From: Pontibacter diazotrophicus
Lineage (GTDB): Bacteria > Bacteroidota > Bacteroidia > Cytophagales > Hymenobacteraceae
DNA: 64,000 nt
Assembly (NCBI RefSeq): GCF_003367245.1
Contig: NZ_QRGR01000010.1
Coordinates: 124,001 to 188,000 of the forward strand
Direction: 5' to 3'
Part shown: piece after piece, positions 26,806 through 35,996 of the stretch
How positions within the stretch are numbered: the first letter of the stretch is position 1
How the letters are laid out: every line of letters starts with the position of its first letter
Program-made: the position numbers and the translations under genes
Notes under the pieces: model-generated
Told to the model about the DNA's origin: nothing
Seen by the model: the letters and a program-made list of their open reading frames with translations, nothing else
The model's database searches: none

Positions 26806-27618
26806 ATGAAGAAGTTTTTCCCTGCGCTCCTTATACTAGCATTGGTAGTAGTTGGCTTCGTCTCTAAAGACAGAATGCGCAGCGTCCCGAATGACAGTTT
26901 TTCTACAGGGGAAGTACTGAAGTATAAGGTGCATTATGGCCTTATTACGGCAGCAGATGCAACTATAGAGACAGCCCCTGCCCTGCATTATATTAATAAC
27001 AGGCCGTGCTACCGCACCACGGTAACCGGAAAAACGAATAGCTCCTTCGATTTCTTTATCCGGGTACGCGATACCTGGCAGTCTTATATAGATACTGCCG
27101 CCATAGTGCCACAGCGCTTTTACAGAAACATTGAGGAAGGCAACTACCGCAAGCGTGAAACAGTTGATTTTAACCATTACAGGAACACCGCTTTTGTAGA
27201 GACAAAGAAGAGAAACAGGCCAAAGGAAACAGGTAACTATAAAATTCCTGAAAATGTGCAGGACATTGTCAGCGGCTTTTATTACCTGCGCACCCTGAAC
27301 TACGACAGAATGAATGTTGGCGACAAGTTAAACCTGCAGGGCTTTTTTGACGATGAGACGTTTAATATGCAGGTAACCTATAAAGGCCGAGAGGTAGTGA
27401 GCACGAAAGCGGGCGACATAAGGGCTATAAAACTTACCCCAAAGATGCCTAAGAACAAGCTGTTCAATGGTGAAGATGCCATTACCGTCTACCTCTCCGA
27501 TGATAAAAACAAGATACCTGTGCTGATACAAGCTGAAATGTTTGTAGGCTCCCTGAAGATAAACCTCTACGAGTATAAAAACCTGAAACATAAAACATCC
27601 CTGTTAGCGCAGAAGTAA
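26806..27618 (+). CDS. DUF3108 family protein
   Basis: 270 residues from the ATG at 26806, chosen because AAGGAAA lies 5 bases upstream and a membrane/signal segment (MKKFFPALLILALVVVGFV) begins there; a GTG at 26761 would add 15 polar residues. The DUF3108 body is visible: 'GEVLKYKVHYGLITAADATIE', then 'YRTTVTGKTNSSFDFFIRVRDTWQSYID' and the C-terminal 'ITVYLSDDKNKIPVLIQAEMFVGSL'. The family is periplasmic and beta-rich, of unproven function; some members neighbour lipid or cell-wall genes. Ends at its own terminator; a two-component system follows. Confidence 0.85.
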   Translation: MKKFFPALLILALVVVGFVSKDRMRSVPNDSFSTGEVLKYKVHYGLITAADATIETAPALHYINNRPCYRTTVTGKTNSSFDFFIRVRDTWQSYIDTAAIVPQRFYRNIEEGNYRKRETVDFNHYRNTAFVETKKRNRPKETGNYKIPENVQDIVSGFYYLRTLNYDRMNVGDKLNLQGFFDDETFNMQVTYKGREVVSTKAGDIRAIKLTPKMPKNKLFNGEDAITVYLSDDKNKIPVLIQAEMFVGSLKINLYEYKNLKHKTSLLAQK

Positions 27619-27625
27619 TCAGAGC

Positions 27626-27647
27626 CGGCTATATAGCCGACTTTTTT
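27626..27647 (+). terminator. Terminator of the DUF3108 gene
   Basis: CGGCTATATAGCCG is a perfect 14-base palindrome followed by ACTTTTTTG, 8 bases after the stop codon. Confidence 0.75.
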
Positions 27648-27856
27648 GTTGCCCATCAAAAGAAAGACCTACCTGTGTTAAGAAAATATTATGATTTGAT
27701 AAGCAGATGTTAAGTTGACTTTAGGAATGATATATTTACATCAGGAAATGGTAATGCAGCAGGAATCAATAGACTGGTTAAGCAACCAAAAAACTTTACA
27801 TGGCGCTAATGTCCTTAGCTGCACCACTCCTACTCAAACTCTAATGTTATTGTACC

Positions 27857-28546
27857 GTGCAAACTGCAACAAACTATAAGATATTAGTAGTAGACGATGA
27901 TCCGGATATCGTGGAAATGCTACAGTACAACCTGACACGCGAAGGGTACGATGTAACCGAAGCAGAGAACGGCAAGAAAGCCATAACGATAGCACAGGCA
28001 ATAAAGCCAGACGTTATTCTAATGGACGTGATGATGCCTGTGTTAGACGGAATCTCGGCTTGCCGCCAACTGCGCGAAATGGAGGATTTCCGAAACACGC
28101 ACATCATCTTCCTGACAGCCCGCGCGGAGGAGTTCTCAGAAGTTGCTGCCTTTGAGGCAGGCGCCGACGACTTTATCACCAAACCCATCAAGCCCCGGGC
28201 GCTGTTAAGCAGACTGGCCGCCTATACACGCCGGGACTCGCTACAGGAAGAAGAAAACCAGGTAATAGAAGCGGGCGACCTACGTATAGACCGCACCAGC
28301 TTTGCTGTTTACAAAGGCGACGAAAAAATCACCTTGCCTAAAAAAGAATTCCAGCTGCTTTCTTTCCTGGCGGCTACTCCGAACAAGGTTTATACCCGGG
28401 AGGAGTTGCTTAACAACGTATGGGGAAATGATGTATATGTAATTGCCCGCACCGTAGATGTACACATCCGGAAAGTACGTGAGAAGATTGGCGAAGAAAA
28501 CATCAAAACCATAAAAGGCGTGGGCTATAAGTTCAACAACGATTAG
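27857..28546 (+). CDS. OmpR/PhoB-family response regulator
   Basis: 229 residues from a GTG start. Receiver domain with 'VVDDDPDIVE' (acidic pocket at 13-15), phospho-acceptor Asp57 in LMDVMMP, the switch Thr in 'IIFLTARAEE' and Lys in 'DFITKPIKPR'; the OmpR winged helix ends 'VRKVREKIGEENIKTIKGVGYKF'. It is followed after 3 bases by its sensor kinase. In Bacteroidota this pair resembles PhoB/PhoR, but no phosphate-transport genes are adjacent and I found no Pho box, so the stimulus is open. Confidence 0.93.
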   Translation: MQTATNYKILVVDDDPDIVEMLQYNLTREGYDVTEAENGKKAITIAQAIKPDVILMDVMMPVLDGISACRQLREMEDFRNTHIIFLTARAEEFSEVAAFEAGADDFITKPIKPRALLSRLAAYTRRDSLQEEENQVIEAGDLRIDRTSFAVYKGDEKITLPKKEFQLLSFLAATPNKVYTREELLNNVWGNDVYVIARTVDVHIRKVREKIGEENIKTIKGVGYKFNND

Positions 28547-28549
28547 TGA

Positions 28550-29590
28550 ATGAATTTTACCTCCCGTACGCTTGCCTTATTAGTTTCACTGGCGGTAGCA
28601 CTTGTGCTCACCGCCTTTCTTGCTTTAGCCACCTACTTTTCCTGGCAAGGCTTTATCGTTGCACTGGTCATCGTGTTCATCTGTTGCTTTCTGTTGCTTT
28701 ACTTTTCTTACGAGGCGCTGGTGTTTCGGGAAGTTAAAAACGTGTACTCCAGCCTGGAGAAGCTAAGGCGGCAGGACTTTAAGCAGGTAGCAAGCAGGTC
28801 GACCTTCACAGCAGACCCGCTGAGGAAGATCAAAGAAGACATTTACATGATTGCAGCGGGGAAACAGCAGGAAATAGACGAACTGAAACAGCTGCAGTCG
28901 ATGCGCCGCGAGTTTCTGGCCGATGTGTCGCACGAACTGAAGACGCCGATCTTCGCAGCGCAGGGATTCATACATACGCTGCTGGATGGGGCAGTAGACG
29001 ACCCGAACGTGCGCGATAAGTTCCTGCAGAAAGCAGCCAAAAGCTTGGATAGCCTCGATGCCCTTGTGCAGGACCTGATCAGCATTTCGCAGTTCGAGAA
29101 GGGCGTGGTAAAAATGCAGAAGCGCAACTTTGATGCAGTGCCACTGGTGCAGGAAGTGTTCGAGCAACTGGAGCAAAAAGCCGCACAGCACGAAATTAAT
29201 TTTCACTTAGAGGTTGCCCCGGATGAAAACATTATGCTGTTTGCCGATCCGAACCGCATACGGCAGGTGTTCATCAACCTCCTGGACAATGCCATTAAGT
29301 ATGGCCATAAGGGAGGCAATATATGGGTGTACTTCGACGAAGGCCGCAAGAAGTACACTGTAACTGTGAAGGACGACGGAAAAGGCATCGGCCAGGAACA
29401 CATAAACCGCATATTTGAGCGCTTCTACCGCATTGACAAAAGCCGTGCCCGCGACACAACCAGCACCGGCCTCGGCCTGGCCATCTGCAAGCATATTGTG
29501 GAGGCCCACCGCTCCGTGATAGCCGTTAAAAGCGAAATAGGCAAAGGCACCACCATTCGTTTTAAGCTGCAAAAGGCGAAGAAGGATTAA
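28550..29590 (+). CDS. PhoR-like sensor histidine kinase
   Basis: 346 residues. Two N-terminal transmembrane helices (about 8-30 and 34-53) with almost no periplasmic loop, so sensing is probably within the membrane or cytoplasm. HisKA phosphoacceptor His128 in 'FLADVSHELKTP'; ATPase boxes 'NLLDNAIKYG' (N), 'VKDDGKGIGQ' (G1), 'RFYRIDKSRAR' (F) and 'GTGLGLAICK' type (G2). It starts 3 bases after the response regulator, a two-gene operon. No PAS domain. Confidence 0.94.
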   Translation: MNFTSRTLALLVSLAVALVLTAFLALATYFSWQGFIVALVIVFICCFLLLYFSYEALVFREVKNVYSSLEKLRRQDFKQVASRSTFTADPLRKIKEDIYMIAAGKQQEIDELKQLQSMRREFLADVSHELKTPIFAAQGFIHTLLDGAVDDPNVRDKFLQKAAKSLDSLDALVQDLISISQFEKGVVKMQKRNFDAVPLVQEVFEQLEQKAAQHEINFHLEVAPDENIMLFADPNRIRQVFINLLDNAIKYGHKGGNIWVYFDEGRKKYTVTVKDDGKGIGQEHINRIFERFYRIDKSRARDTTSTGLGLAICKHIVEAHRSVIAVKSEIGKGTTIRFKLQKAKKD

Positions 29591-29632
29591 TCAGTTACAT
29601 CCTGCCCCTCCTTTTATCTGCCGGAGCCTGAG

Positions 29633-30304
29633 CTATACCTGCAACTGCTGCATGTAAGATGCTCCAACAGGCACATAATGCCCCTTCACACAAACCTGAT
29701 GGCGCTCTATTTTGTCAATCCTGTCTTTAGCCACAATATAGGAGCGGTGTACACGGGTAAACTTATCGGCGGGCAAGAGTTCGCTTAGCTCGTTTATCGT
29801 CATCCGCGAAAGCAATTTCTTATCCTCCAGTACAAAGGTTACATAGTTGCCGGCAGCCTCCATGTACAGAATCTCATCATAATGCACCTTTACCTGCTCG
29901 TAGCCAGTTTTAAGGAAAACGTAATCTTTGGGGGCAACCAGGTTGCTGCGCAGTTGCAACAGCTCCTGCGCCTTGTTGCAGGCCTTTAGGAACCTGGCAA
30001 GTGCGAAAGGCTTTAGCAGGTAATCAATAGCATCCAGCTCAAAGCTGGTAACAGCATGCTCTGAGTAGGCCGTTGTAAAAATAACAAGTGGCTTTTTCTG
30101 AAGGCTAGTCACAAACTCCAACCCGTTGATGTCAGGCATCTTGATATCCAGGAAAAGCAGGTCCACCGCCTCATTCTGCAGGTACTCCATCGCCTTGAAA
30201 GCATCTGTGAAGCAGGCCTCCAGTTCCAGGAAAGGCACTTTAGCCGCATGAGAGCGCACTACCTCCAGCGCCATCGGTTCATCATCTATTGCAATTGCCT
30301 TCAT
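29633..30304 (-). CDS. LytTR-family response regulator
   Basis: 223 residues: receiver with acidic pair 'IDDEP' and phospho-acceptor Asp53 in LFLDIKMPD, then a LytTR DNA-binding domain (about 120-223) with 'YMEAAGNYVTF' and 'FTRVHRSYIVAKDRI'. It follows the LytS-type kinase on the same strand, separated by 70 bases. LytTR regulators bind pairs of short direct repeats with a beta-strand fold. Targets not visible here. Confidence 0.94.
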   Translation of the reverse strand: MKAIAIDDEPMALEVVRSHAAKVPFLELEACFTDAFKAMEYLQNEAVDLLFLDIKMPDINGLEFVTSLQKKPLVIFTTAYSEHAVTSFELDAIDYLLKPFALARFLKACNKAQELLQLRSNLVAPKDYVFLKTGYEQVKVHYDEILYMEAAGNYVTFVLEDKKLLSRMTINELSELLPADKFTRVHRSYIVAKDRIDKIERHQVCVKGHYVPVGASYMQQLQV

Positions 30305-30374
30305 ACTACCTGCTTCTGTAATTCATACATAAGATACCTCTTTCCGGAAAATAAACCATACAACTGCCCCTGCT

Positions 30375-31892
30375 TTACAATTGGAGTGTCAGGTGCACAA
30401 AAAACTCCTCCAGCGTCTCTCTAATCACCAGTTCGTGCTTCTCCGGGTACAGCAGGGCCAGGCGCTGCCTTACGTTCTCCAACCCCACTCCTGACTTATC
30501 TTTTTCCGGGTCTTGTTCCTGTTTTGCATGCGTGCTGTTATAGACATCAAAAAACAACTTGTCCTGCTCGTAATATAAGGTTACCCTGATCCAGGACTTA
30601 TGCTTCAGGCTGATGCCGTGCTTAAAGGCATTTTCCACAAAAGGAATGAGCAGCATAGGTGCAATAAATGTCTCGGCCACCACATCTTCTATCTTTGTCT
30701 GGATTACAATGTCAGGTGATGTGGAAGTCCGCAGCGACTGCAGTGCAATGTAGTTGCGCATGTACTCAATCTCGCGGGCCAGCAGTATCTTTTGCTGGTG
30801 GTTTTCGTGCAGCATAAAGCGCATCATGTCTCCGAGCATCTGTATACCCTGCGCAGTGCGTTCGCTGTTTTCCTGCAGGGCAGTGCCGTAGAGGGTGTTA
30901 AGGGTATTGAAGAGAAAGTGCGGGTTAATCTGTGAGCGGAGAAAATCCAGGTTGGCATTAGACCGCCCCAGTTCATTTTTCAAGACATACACCTCTTCAC
31001 TCCCCCTTATGTGGCGCTTAAACAACACCCAGGAAAGAGGCACTGTGATAAATAACTGGAAGAAAACGTTAAACAGAGAGATGCCAAAAGCAGCGTCTTC
31101 ATCATGTGTGAGTAGCATGGCTATCAGGCTTATTGGTATTACAGAGATGATCAATATGACCACGGCTTTTAAAAGGTAGGCAATAAAAGGCCTCTTTTTA
31201 CTCAAGGAGTTCGGAATAAGATCATAGAAGGAATAACAGTATAATAGGATGCCACATGGTCCTGCAGCTCCCCAAAACACAACTATCTCCACGTCTGCGT
31301 CTACAATCAATAACAAGAACATACTTACCATCCACAACACAAAAGCGGCAAGGCCGTCCCGGGTTATCATCCTGTATTTAGACTGTATAGCTTCTGAATT
31401 AGTCAGAAGATAGACAGCACTATATTTGATAACACAGTAAAACCCAAACATGAGCAGCAGCCAGAAGGCGTGATGGAAGCTATTCTGAAATATATGTTCA
31501 TAAGTCTGCTGCTGGGTTCCAAACCTGGTAAACAGGTAGTTTTTGGTATAAGTATCTATCGTTCCGATCGCAATCCCCATTACTAGAAACAGGACGACTA
31601 TCAAGAGGATATTTAGAAACAAAGCTTTCTTCTCTATCAGCTTAGGAACTACAAGAAAATTAAGCACTAAAAAAGACAGGTAAAGTAACGTGTACCGGAT
31701 GAGCTGAGGAAAGAAGTAGTTCTGATGATAGTAAAAAGAAATGCCTGCCTCATCAAAAAAGACCTTGTTTGGGCTGTCTGCAGTTAAAAGAGAAAGCACC
31801 GCAAAAACAAAGATGGTGGTAGCTGCCCAAAATTCTACTTTGCTGAAATGGATAGGTTTATCCACGAAATTTTTCAGAGTAAGATCATTCAT
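30375..31892 (-). CDS. LytS/AlgZ-type sensor histidine kinase (His_kinase domain)
   Basis: 505 residues from the ATG at 31892; the frame runs to 31991 but that stretch overlaps the previous gene and is unlike a signal. Seven to eight transmembrane helices span about 15-275 without a recognised sensory fold, then the His_kinase core with 'INPHFLFNTLNTLYG' near residue 323 and a GHKL ATPase ending in 'KSGVGLENVRQRL'. Partner of the LytTR regulator downstream. The membrane part may sense a lipophilic or envelope signal; this is inference. Confidence 0.92.
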   Translation of the reverse strand: MNDLTLKNFVDKPIHFSKVEFWAATTIFVFAVLSLLTADSPNKVFFDEAGISFYYHQNYFFPQLIRYTLLYLSFLVLNFLVVPKLIEKKALFLNILLIVVLFLVMGIAIGTIDTYTKNYLFTRFGTQQQTYEHIFQNSFHHAFWLLLMFGFYCVIKYSAVYLLTNSEAIQSKYRMITRDGLAAFVLWMVSMFLLLIVDADVEIVVFWGAAGPCGILLYCYSFYDLIPNSLSKKRPFIAYLLKAVVILIISVIPISLIAMLLTHDEDAAFGISLFNVFFQLFITVPLSWVLFKRHIRGSEEVYVLKNELGRSNANLDFLRSQINPHFLFNTLNTLYGTALQENSERTAQGIQMLGDMMRFMLHENHQQKILLAREIEYMRNYIALQSLRTSTSPDIVIQTKIEDVVAETFIAPMLLIPFVENAFKHGISLKHKSWIRVTLYYEQDKLFFDVYNSTHAKQEQDPEKDKSGVGLENVRQRLALLYPEKHELVIRETLEEFFVHLTLQL

Positions 31893-31971
31893 ATAACAAT
31901 TATAATTTAATGCCGTGAGGAAAAATAAAAAATGGGATGAAAGCCTAAGAAAAAGTGACAGAACAGGTTGT

Positions 31972-32385
31972 TCAGTTTTGCGAGCGTGCATAGGTGTACA
32001 GACGGATAGCCTCTACCCTCTCGGGATTTGTAACATCAGGAAGCGAAGCCAGCTTTCTGCCGTTAATGGCCACTGATTTCCGGAGCTCCACTTCGCCGAA
32101 GCCACCTTCCAACCGCACGCTTGAATAGTGAAGTCCAAGCTTGATCGGCTGAGGCAGTTCTAGCTCCACGATATCATCGTAAGGAGTTCCCGTTACCCTG
32201 CCCATAATTTCGCTCAGCAAGTTGTAGGCTATATCATTGTAGTTATGTTTCTCCGCCTGCAGAGAACCGCCATCTGGTATGTGCGCTTGCGAAGCGAGGC
32301 CCATTGTTGTTAACACTCCGAGTGAGAAAACAACAATGCCACAGATACTCCCTAACAATAGTCTTTTTAATATAGAAGCTCTCAT
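31972..32385 (-). CDS. Small membrane-anchored protein ahead of a LytS/LytTR pair
   Basis: 137 residues from the ATG at 32385; the longer frame (to 32544) adds 53 residues with no reason to be coding. One N-terminal transmembrane helix ('LLLGSICGIVVFSLGVLTTMG', about 8-28), then a soluble domain with 'VTGTPYDDIVELELPQPIKLGLHYSSVRL' and 'ERVEAIRLYTYARSQN'. Family not recognised. It lies 79 bases before the kinase gene in the same direction, so it may be a ligand or accessory sensor of that pair, which is inference from position only. Confidence 0.6.
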   Translation of the reverse strand: MRASILKRLLLGSICGIVVFSLGVLTTMGLASQAHIPDGGSLQAEKHNYNDIAYNLLSEIMGRVTGTPYDDIVELELPQPIKLGLHYSSVRLEGGFGEVELRKSVAINGRKLASLPDVTNPERVEAIRLYTYARSQN

Positions 32386-32685
32386 AATAGTAGTACTTAT
32401 AGATTCTGTGATACTCAGACTTATTATGAGCAAGGTTAGGCAACGTTCAGAGCAATAGAAACTAAATGTGATGAAGGCCGAAAAAGATGTGACGAAACGA
32501 ACTATGATTTTCAGGATGAAAGGATGAACAGGATAAAAGGACAAAAAAGGGGAAGAACAGCTTCGTATCAGGGTACATCACCTGCCGTACACGCACACAA
32601 AATACAGCACACGCCAAATTTGCGTATCTTTGCAGCTCGCACAGCTGTACACCATAGCTGTACCTGATTTTATAGTATAGCACAC

Positions 32686-33402
32686 ATGAAATACCCGGTT
32701 TTTAAAGACCTGATTATATTCGAGAACGAGGATTTTATCGTGGTAAACAAGCCGCCATTCCTTTCGACGCTGGAAGACCGCACACCCAATACCACGAACC
32801 TGCTCAAGATTGCCCGCCAGTATAGTCCCGACCTGCAGGCTTGCCACCGCCTGGATAAAGACACATCGGGCTGCCTGGCATTTGCAAAGAATCCAGAAGC
32901 TTATCGCCACCTCTCGATGCAGTTTGAGGCACGCGAGGTGTACAAAGTATACCATGCCGTAGCCTGGGGCACACATAAGTTTGAGGAGCAGCTGGTAAAC
33001 CGTTCTATTTCGCCCAGTGCTAAAGGAGTAGCCAGGTTATCGCCAGATGGCAAACCTGCTGAAACGTACTTCAACACCCTGGAAACTTTTAGCCGACATA
33101 CGCTCATAGAGTGCCTACCGGTAACCGGCCGCCTGCACCAGATACGGGTGCACCTGGCTTATCTAAAGGCCCCTATAGTGAACGATGCATTGTATGGAGG
33201 TGAACCTTTGTACCTCAGCAGCCTGAAACCTAAGAAACATTATAACCTGAAGCAGCAAACAGAGGAACTGCCCCTGATCAAGCGCTTCGCCCTGCACTCG
33301 TTTAACCTGGGCTTTGTGCTGATGAATGGAGAGCCCGTAAAAGTAGAGGCACCGTACCCGAAAGATTTTGCTGTGCTGGTAAAACAGCTTCGGGCACATT
33401 AG
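32686..33402 (+). CDS. RluA-family pseudouridine synthase
   Basis: 238 residues. The catalytic Asp lies in 'CHRLDKDTSGCLAFAK' (about 53-68) and the substrate motif 'TGRLHQIRVHLAYL' near 148-161 marks the RluA branch. Such enzymes convert uridines in 23S rRNA or tRNA to pseudouridine; position specificity cannot be told. No S4 domain is present. A TATCTTTG box at 32625-32632, about 55 bases upstream, is the probable -7 element though no good -33 is visible. Convergent with the quinone oxidoreductase. Confidence 0.9.
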   Translation: MKYPVFKDLIIFENEDFIVVNKPPFLSTLEDRTPNTTNLLKIARQYSPDLQACHRLDKDTSGCLAFAKNPEAYRHLSMQFEAREVYKVYHAVAWGTHKFEEQLVNRSISPSAKGVARLSPDGKPAETYFNTLETFSRHTLIECLPVTGRLHQIRVHLAYLKAPIVNDALYGGEPLYLSSLKPKKHYNLKQQTEELPLIKRFALHSFNLGFVLMNGEPVKVEAPYPKDFAVLVKQLRAH

Positions 33403-33429
33403 TGATAGATGAAGGACTGTTAGACAAAG

Positions 33430-33493
33430 GACACAAGACTTGAAGTAGCTGTGCCTGGTATAGGTGCACCTACACTTCATATAGTCTTTCGTC
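33430..33493. terminator. Imperfect bidirectional hairpin between convergent genes
   Basis: AAGACT-t-GAAGT at 33435-33446 pairs with ACTTC-atat-AGTCTT at 33474-33488 around a GTGCACC-rich loop. It sits between the 3' ends of the RluA gene and the oxidoreductase gene and probably ends both transcripts. Confidence 0.5.
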
Positions 33494-33537
33494 CTTCAAC
33501 TGCCAGTCTTTTATCCTTTTAACAGGCAGTCTTTTGT

Positions 33538-34518
33538 CTAACTGATTCGCAGCACAATTTTGCCGATGTTCTTGTTCTCTTCCATGTAACGGTGTGCGTC
33601 TGCCGCCTGCTGCCAGTCGAAAACAGTATCGATAACAGGCTTTATCTGTCCGCTTACAAAATGTGGTTTGGCAAAGCGCCACATCTCTTCCGTCAGCTTC
33701 ATCTGGTAGCCGAGTGTGCGGGAGCGCAGGGTGGAGCCCATGATGTGCAGGCGCTTCATTAAGATTTTGCGCAGATCAAGCTCATCTACTTTACCACCTC
33801 CCAGGCTGGCAAGCAGCACCAGGCGTCCGTCCAGGCGCAGGCATTCAATGTTAGGTTTAAAGTATGGCCCTGCAATGAAATCTACAATCACGTCTACACC
33901 TTCACTGTTTGTATGCGCCAGCACAACATCCTGAAAGTCGGCTTCTTTGTAGTTAATCGCTTTGTTTGCTCCTAAATCAAGGCATGCCTGCAGCTTCTGT
34001 TCCGATGCCGTTACCAGCACTTCCGCCTGCAGTGCCCGCGCCAGTTGTATGGCTGCCGTGCCCACGCCACTTGCCCCCGCATGAATCAGTGCCCGTTCTC
34101 CGGGGTGTAGCCTGCCCAGCCACACCAGCGCCTGGTAGGCTGTTAAGAACACCTCTGGTATAGCGGCAGCTTCTTCCATGCTTAGGTTCTCCGGCACAGG
34201 CATGGCCATTTCTTCGTGTATGATGGCATACTCGGCATAGCCGCCACCTGGCAGCAATCCAAATACTTTGTCACCCTTTTTAAACTGCTTGCAGCTAATA
34301 CCAGCTTCTACTACCTCACCCGCTATCTCCAGGCCTAGTATAGGACTAGCCCCTTTCGGAGGAGGATATTTCCCCTGCCGCTGAAGGGTATCAGCTCGGT
34401 TCAAGGCGGTGGCATGCACACGCACCAGCAGTTCGTATGGGTTTGGCAATGGCTTTTCGTATTCTCCTATGTATAGTTGCTCTGGTCCTCCCGGCTCTTT
34501 AACAAGTATTGCTTTCAT
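33538..34518 (-). CDS. NAD(P)H:quinone oxidoreductase (zinc-free MDR, PIG3-like)
   Basis: 326 residues of the medium-chain reductase superfamily. N-terminal GroES-like part with 'NRADTLQRQGKYPPPKGASPILGLEIAGEV' character, the quinone oxidoreductase signature 'ALIHAGASGVGTAAIQLARAL' (about 139-159) with its nucleotide-binding glycine motif, and 'DFIAGPYFKPNIECL' near 211. Zinc-ligand cysteines are absent, as expected for this subgroup. It reduces quinones with NADPH or acts as an enoyl reductase; substrate unknown. The MacB-like permease gene ends 22 bases upstream on the same strand, so the two may be co-transcribed. Confidence 0.9.
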   Translation of the reverse strand: MKAILVKEPGGPEQLYIGEYEKPLPNPYELLVRVHATALNRADTLQRQGKYPPPKGASPILGLEIAGEVVEAGISCKQFKKGDKVFGLLPGGGYAEYAIIHEEMAMPVPENLSMEEAAAIPEVFLTAYQALVWLGRLHPGERALIHAGASGVGTAAIQLARALQAEVLVTASEQKLQACLDLGANKAINYKEADFQDVVLAHTNSEGVDVIVDFIAGPYFKPNIECLRLDGRLVLLASLGGGKVDELDLRKILMKRLHIMGSTLRSRTLGYQMKLTEEMWRFAKPHFVSGQIKPVIDTVFDWQQAADAHRYMEENKNIGKIVLRIS

Positions 34519-34540
34519 CGTAAACAGGTTTTTGCAATAA

Positions 34541-35782
34541 TTACTCTCTTCTGATGGCTTCTACGGGATCCAGCTTAGCGGCTCTGGTGGCAGGATAGGT
34601 CCCGAATACTACTCCTACGATAATCGCAATGACTGATATAATCAGAAAGGTATCTATTGTGTAAGCCGCCTGAAAAGGAACGTCTGTAAGGGCCTTTATT
34701 ATAGGTACGATAGCAAGTGTAGCCAATATGCCGACAATAAGCCCCAGCAGGCTACCCAGTAGTGATACCGTAACGGACTCAGCAAGAAACTGCATCAAAA
34801 TATCTTTCTTCTTGGCACCCGTTGCCTTTCTTACTCCAATCTCTACGGTACGCTCTGTAACAGATATCAACAGTACATTCATCACCCCTACTCCACCCAC
34901 AACAACAGATATTCCTACAATCAGGCCCATCACTACTCTAAAAAGCATAAAGCCCCTGGCCGCCTGCTCCACTCTGGCTTCATTTGTTATAACTGCAAAA
35001 TCTGTTGTATCGGCAGGGAACTCTACTTTCAGCCAGTTTTCTGCCTGCTTCTTGAAAGCCTGTACCTGCTCTACATTCTCTACTTCAAACAGCACGCGGG
35101 GTGGGACTGGTTTTAGTTCGGTAACTGCAAACAAACTTATTGGTAAATATACTTTTGGCATCTCCATTTGCTCAGACTTCAGTACGCCTATCACTTCTAC
35201 TCTCTTATCCTGATAAGTAATAGTTTGCCCAAGCATACTTTGTACAGAATCCTGTCCTGTTGCCTGTTTTACGAAAATAGCATTTACGAAAGCAACCGGG
35301 GATTTTGCTGCTAACTCATCTGCATTAAACAATCTGCCTGCTTCAATTCTTGCAACTGTAGGATGGATGGTATTTACACCATGTACTGAAGCTCCGACTT
35401 TACTGCTGTCAGTCAGCAGCACTTCGCTATTTTGCCTGAATTCGATATAGCCTGTGGCAGGAATTTCCATGGCTCCCGTAAAAGTTTTGAAGCGATCAAA
35501 GTCTATATAACCATAATCCTGCTTCTCCAGCATCACGTTGTTCACACGCTTGTAGGTTCTCGTCTCGATCATGACCGCCTTAAGCGAAGTAGTATTAGTT
35601 ATCTGATCGTGCGCGAATTTCTCCATCCCGTCTATCAGAGAAAGGACGGTGACCAGGGCAGCCACACCTATCACAATACCAAGTATGGACAGCAAAGTAT
35701 GAAACAAACGTGAACGTATGTTCTGGACTGCCAGCGAGAAGGAGAGGTAGATTTTCTTGAGCATAAGATTTTTCAGCGTCAT
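34541..35782 (-). CDS. MacB/FtsX-type ABC transporter permease
   Basis: 413 residues with four transmembrane helices: one at about 25-50 ('LLSILGIVIGVAALVTVLSL') and three near the C terminus (about 285-310, 335-360, 375-400), with a large periplasmic MacB_PCD domain between. C-terminal 'VSVTERTVEIGVRKATGAKKKDI' and 'TYPATRAAKLDPVEAIRRE' are diagnostic. MacB-type machines push substrates from the periplasm rather than across the inner membrane. The matching ATPase and adaptor are not in the window. Starts at 35782 or at an ATG 18 bases further in. Confidence 0.9.
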   Translation of the reverse strand: MTLKNLMLKKIYLSFSLAVQNIRSRLFHTLLSILGIVIGVAALVTVLSLIDGMEKFAHDQITNTTSLKAVMIETRTYKRVNNVMLEKQDYGYIDFDRFKTFTGAMEIPATGYIEFRQNSEVLLTDSSKVGASVHGVNTIHPTVARIEAGRLFNADELAAKSPVAFVNAIFVKQATGQDSVQSMLGQTITYQDKRVEVIGVLKSEQMEMPKVYLPISLFAVTELKPVPPRVLFEVENVEQVQAFKKQAENWLKVEFPADTTDFAVITNEARVEQAARGFMLFRVVMGLIVGISVVVGGVGVMNVLLISVTERTVEIGVRKATGAKKKDILMQFLAESVTVSLLGSLLGLIVGILATLAIVPIIKALTDVPFQAAYTIDTFLIISVIAIIVGVVFGTYPATRAAKLDPVEAIRRE

Positions 35783-35923
35783 AGTTATATTCAGAATATT
35801 TCTGCTAAAATCCTAATAACCCTTTCGCTCCCGCTTTTTACAATCAACAACCAACTGCTTTTACCTTCTGGAGAATTTTAATTTCCCCCCAATAAACATG
35901 GCTGAGGCGCTCTTAAACAAACC

Positions 35924-35956
35924 TTGGAAAAAAATTAAGTGATTTACCTACTTTTA
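35924..35956 (+). promoter_or_regulatory. blaI-like promoter
   Basis: TTG at 35924-35926, a 22-nt spacer and TACTTTTA at 35949-35956, one mismatch from TAnnTTTG. The dyads of the operator follow immediately. Confidence 0.45.
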
Positions 35957-35991
35957 TTACGAAAATTTCGTAAACATACGAAAACATCGTA
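35957..35991. promoter_or_regulatory. Double dyad operator for the BlaI-like repressor
   Basis: TTACGAAA-A-TTTCGTAA at 35957-35973 is a perfect 17-base palindrome; TACGA-aaaca-TCGTA at 35977-35991 is a second dyad with the same half-site. Both lie between the -7 box and the ATG at 35997, where a BlaI/MecI dimer would block transcription. Autoregulation of the pair downstream is the simplest reading. Confidence 0.7.
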
Positions 35992-35996
35992 ACCCT

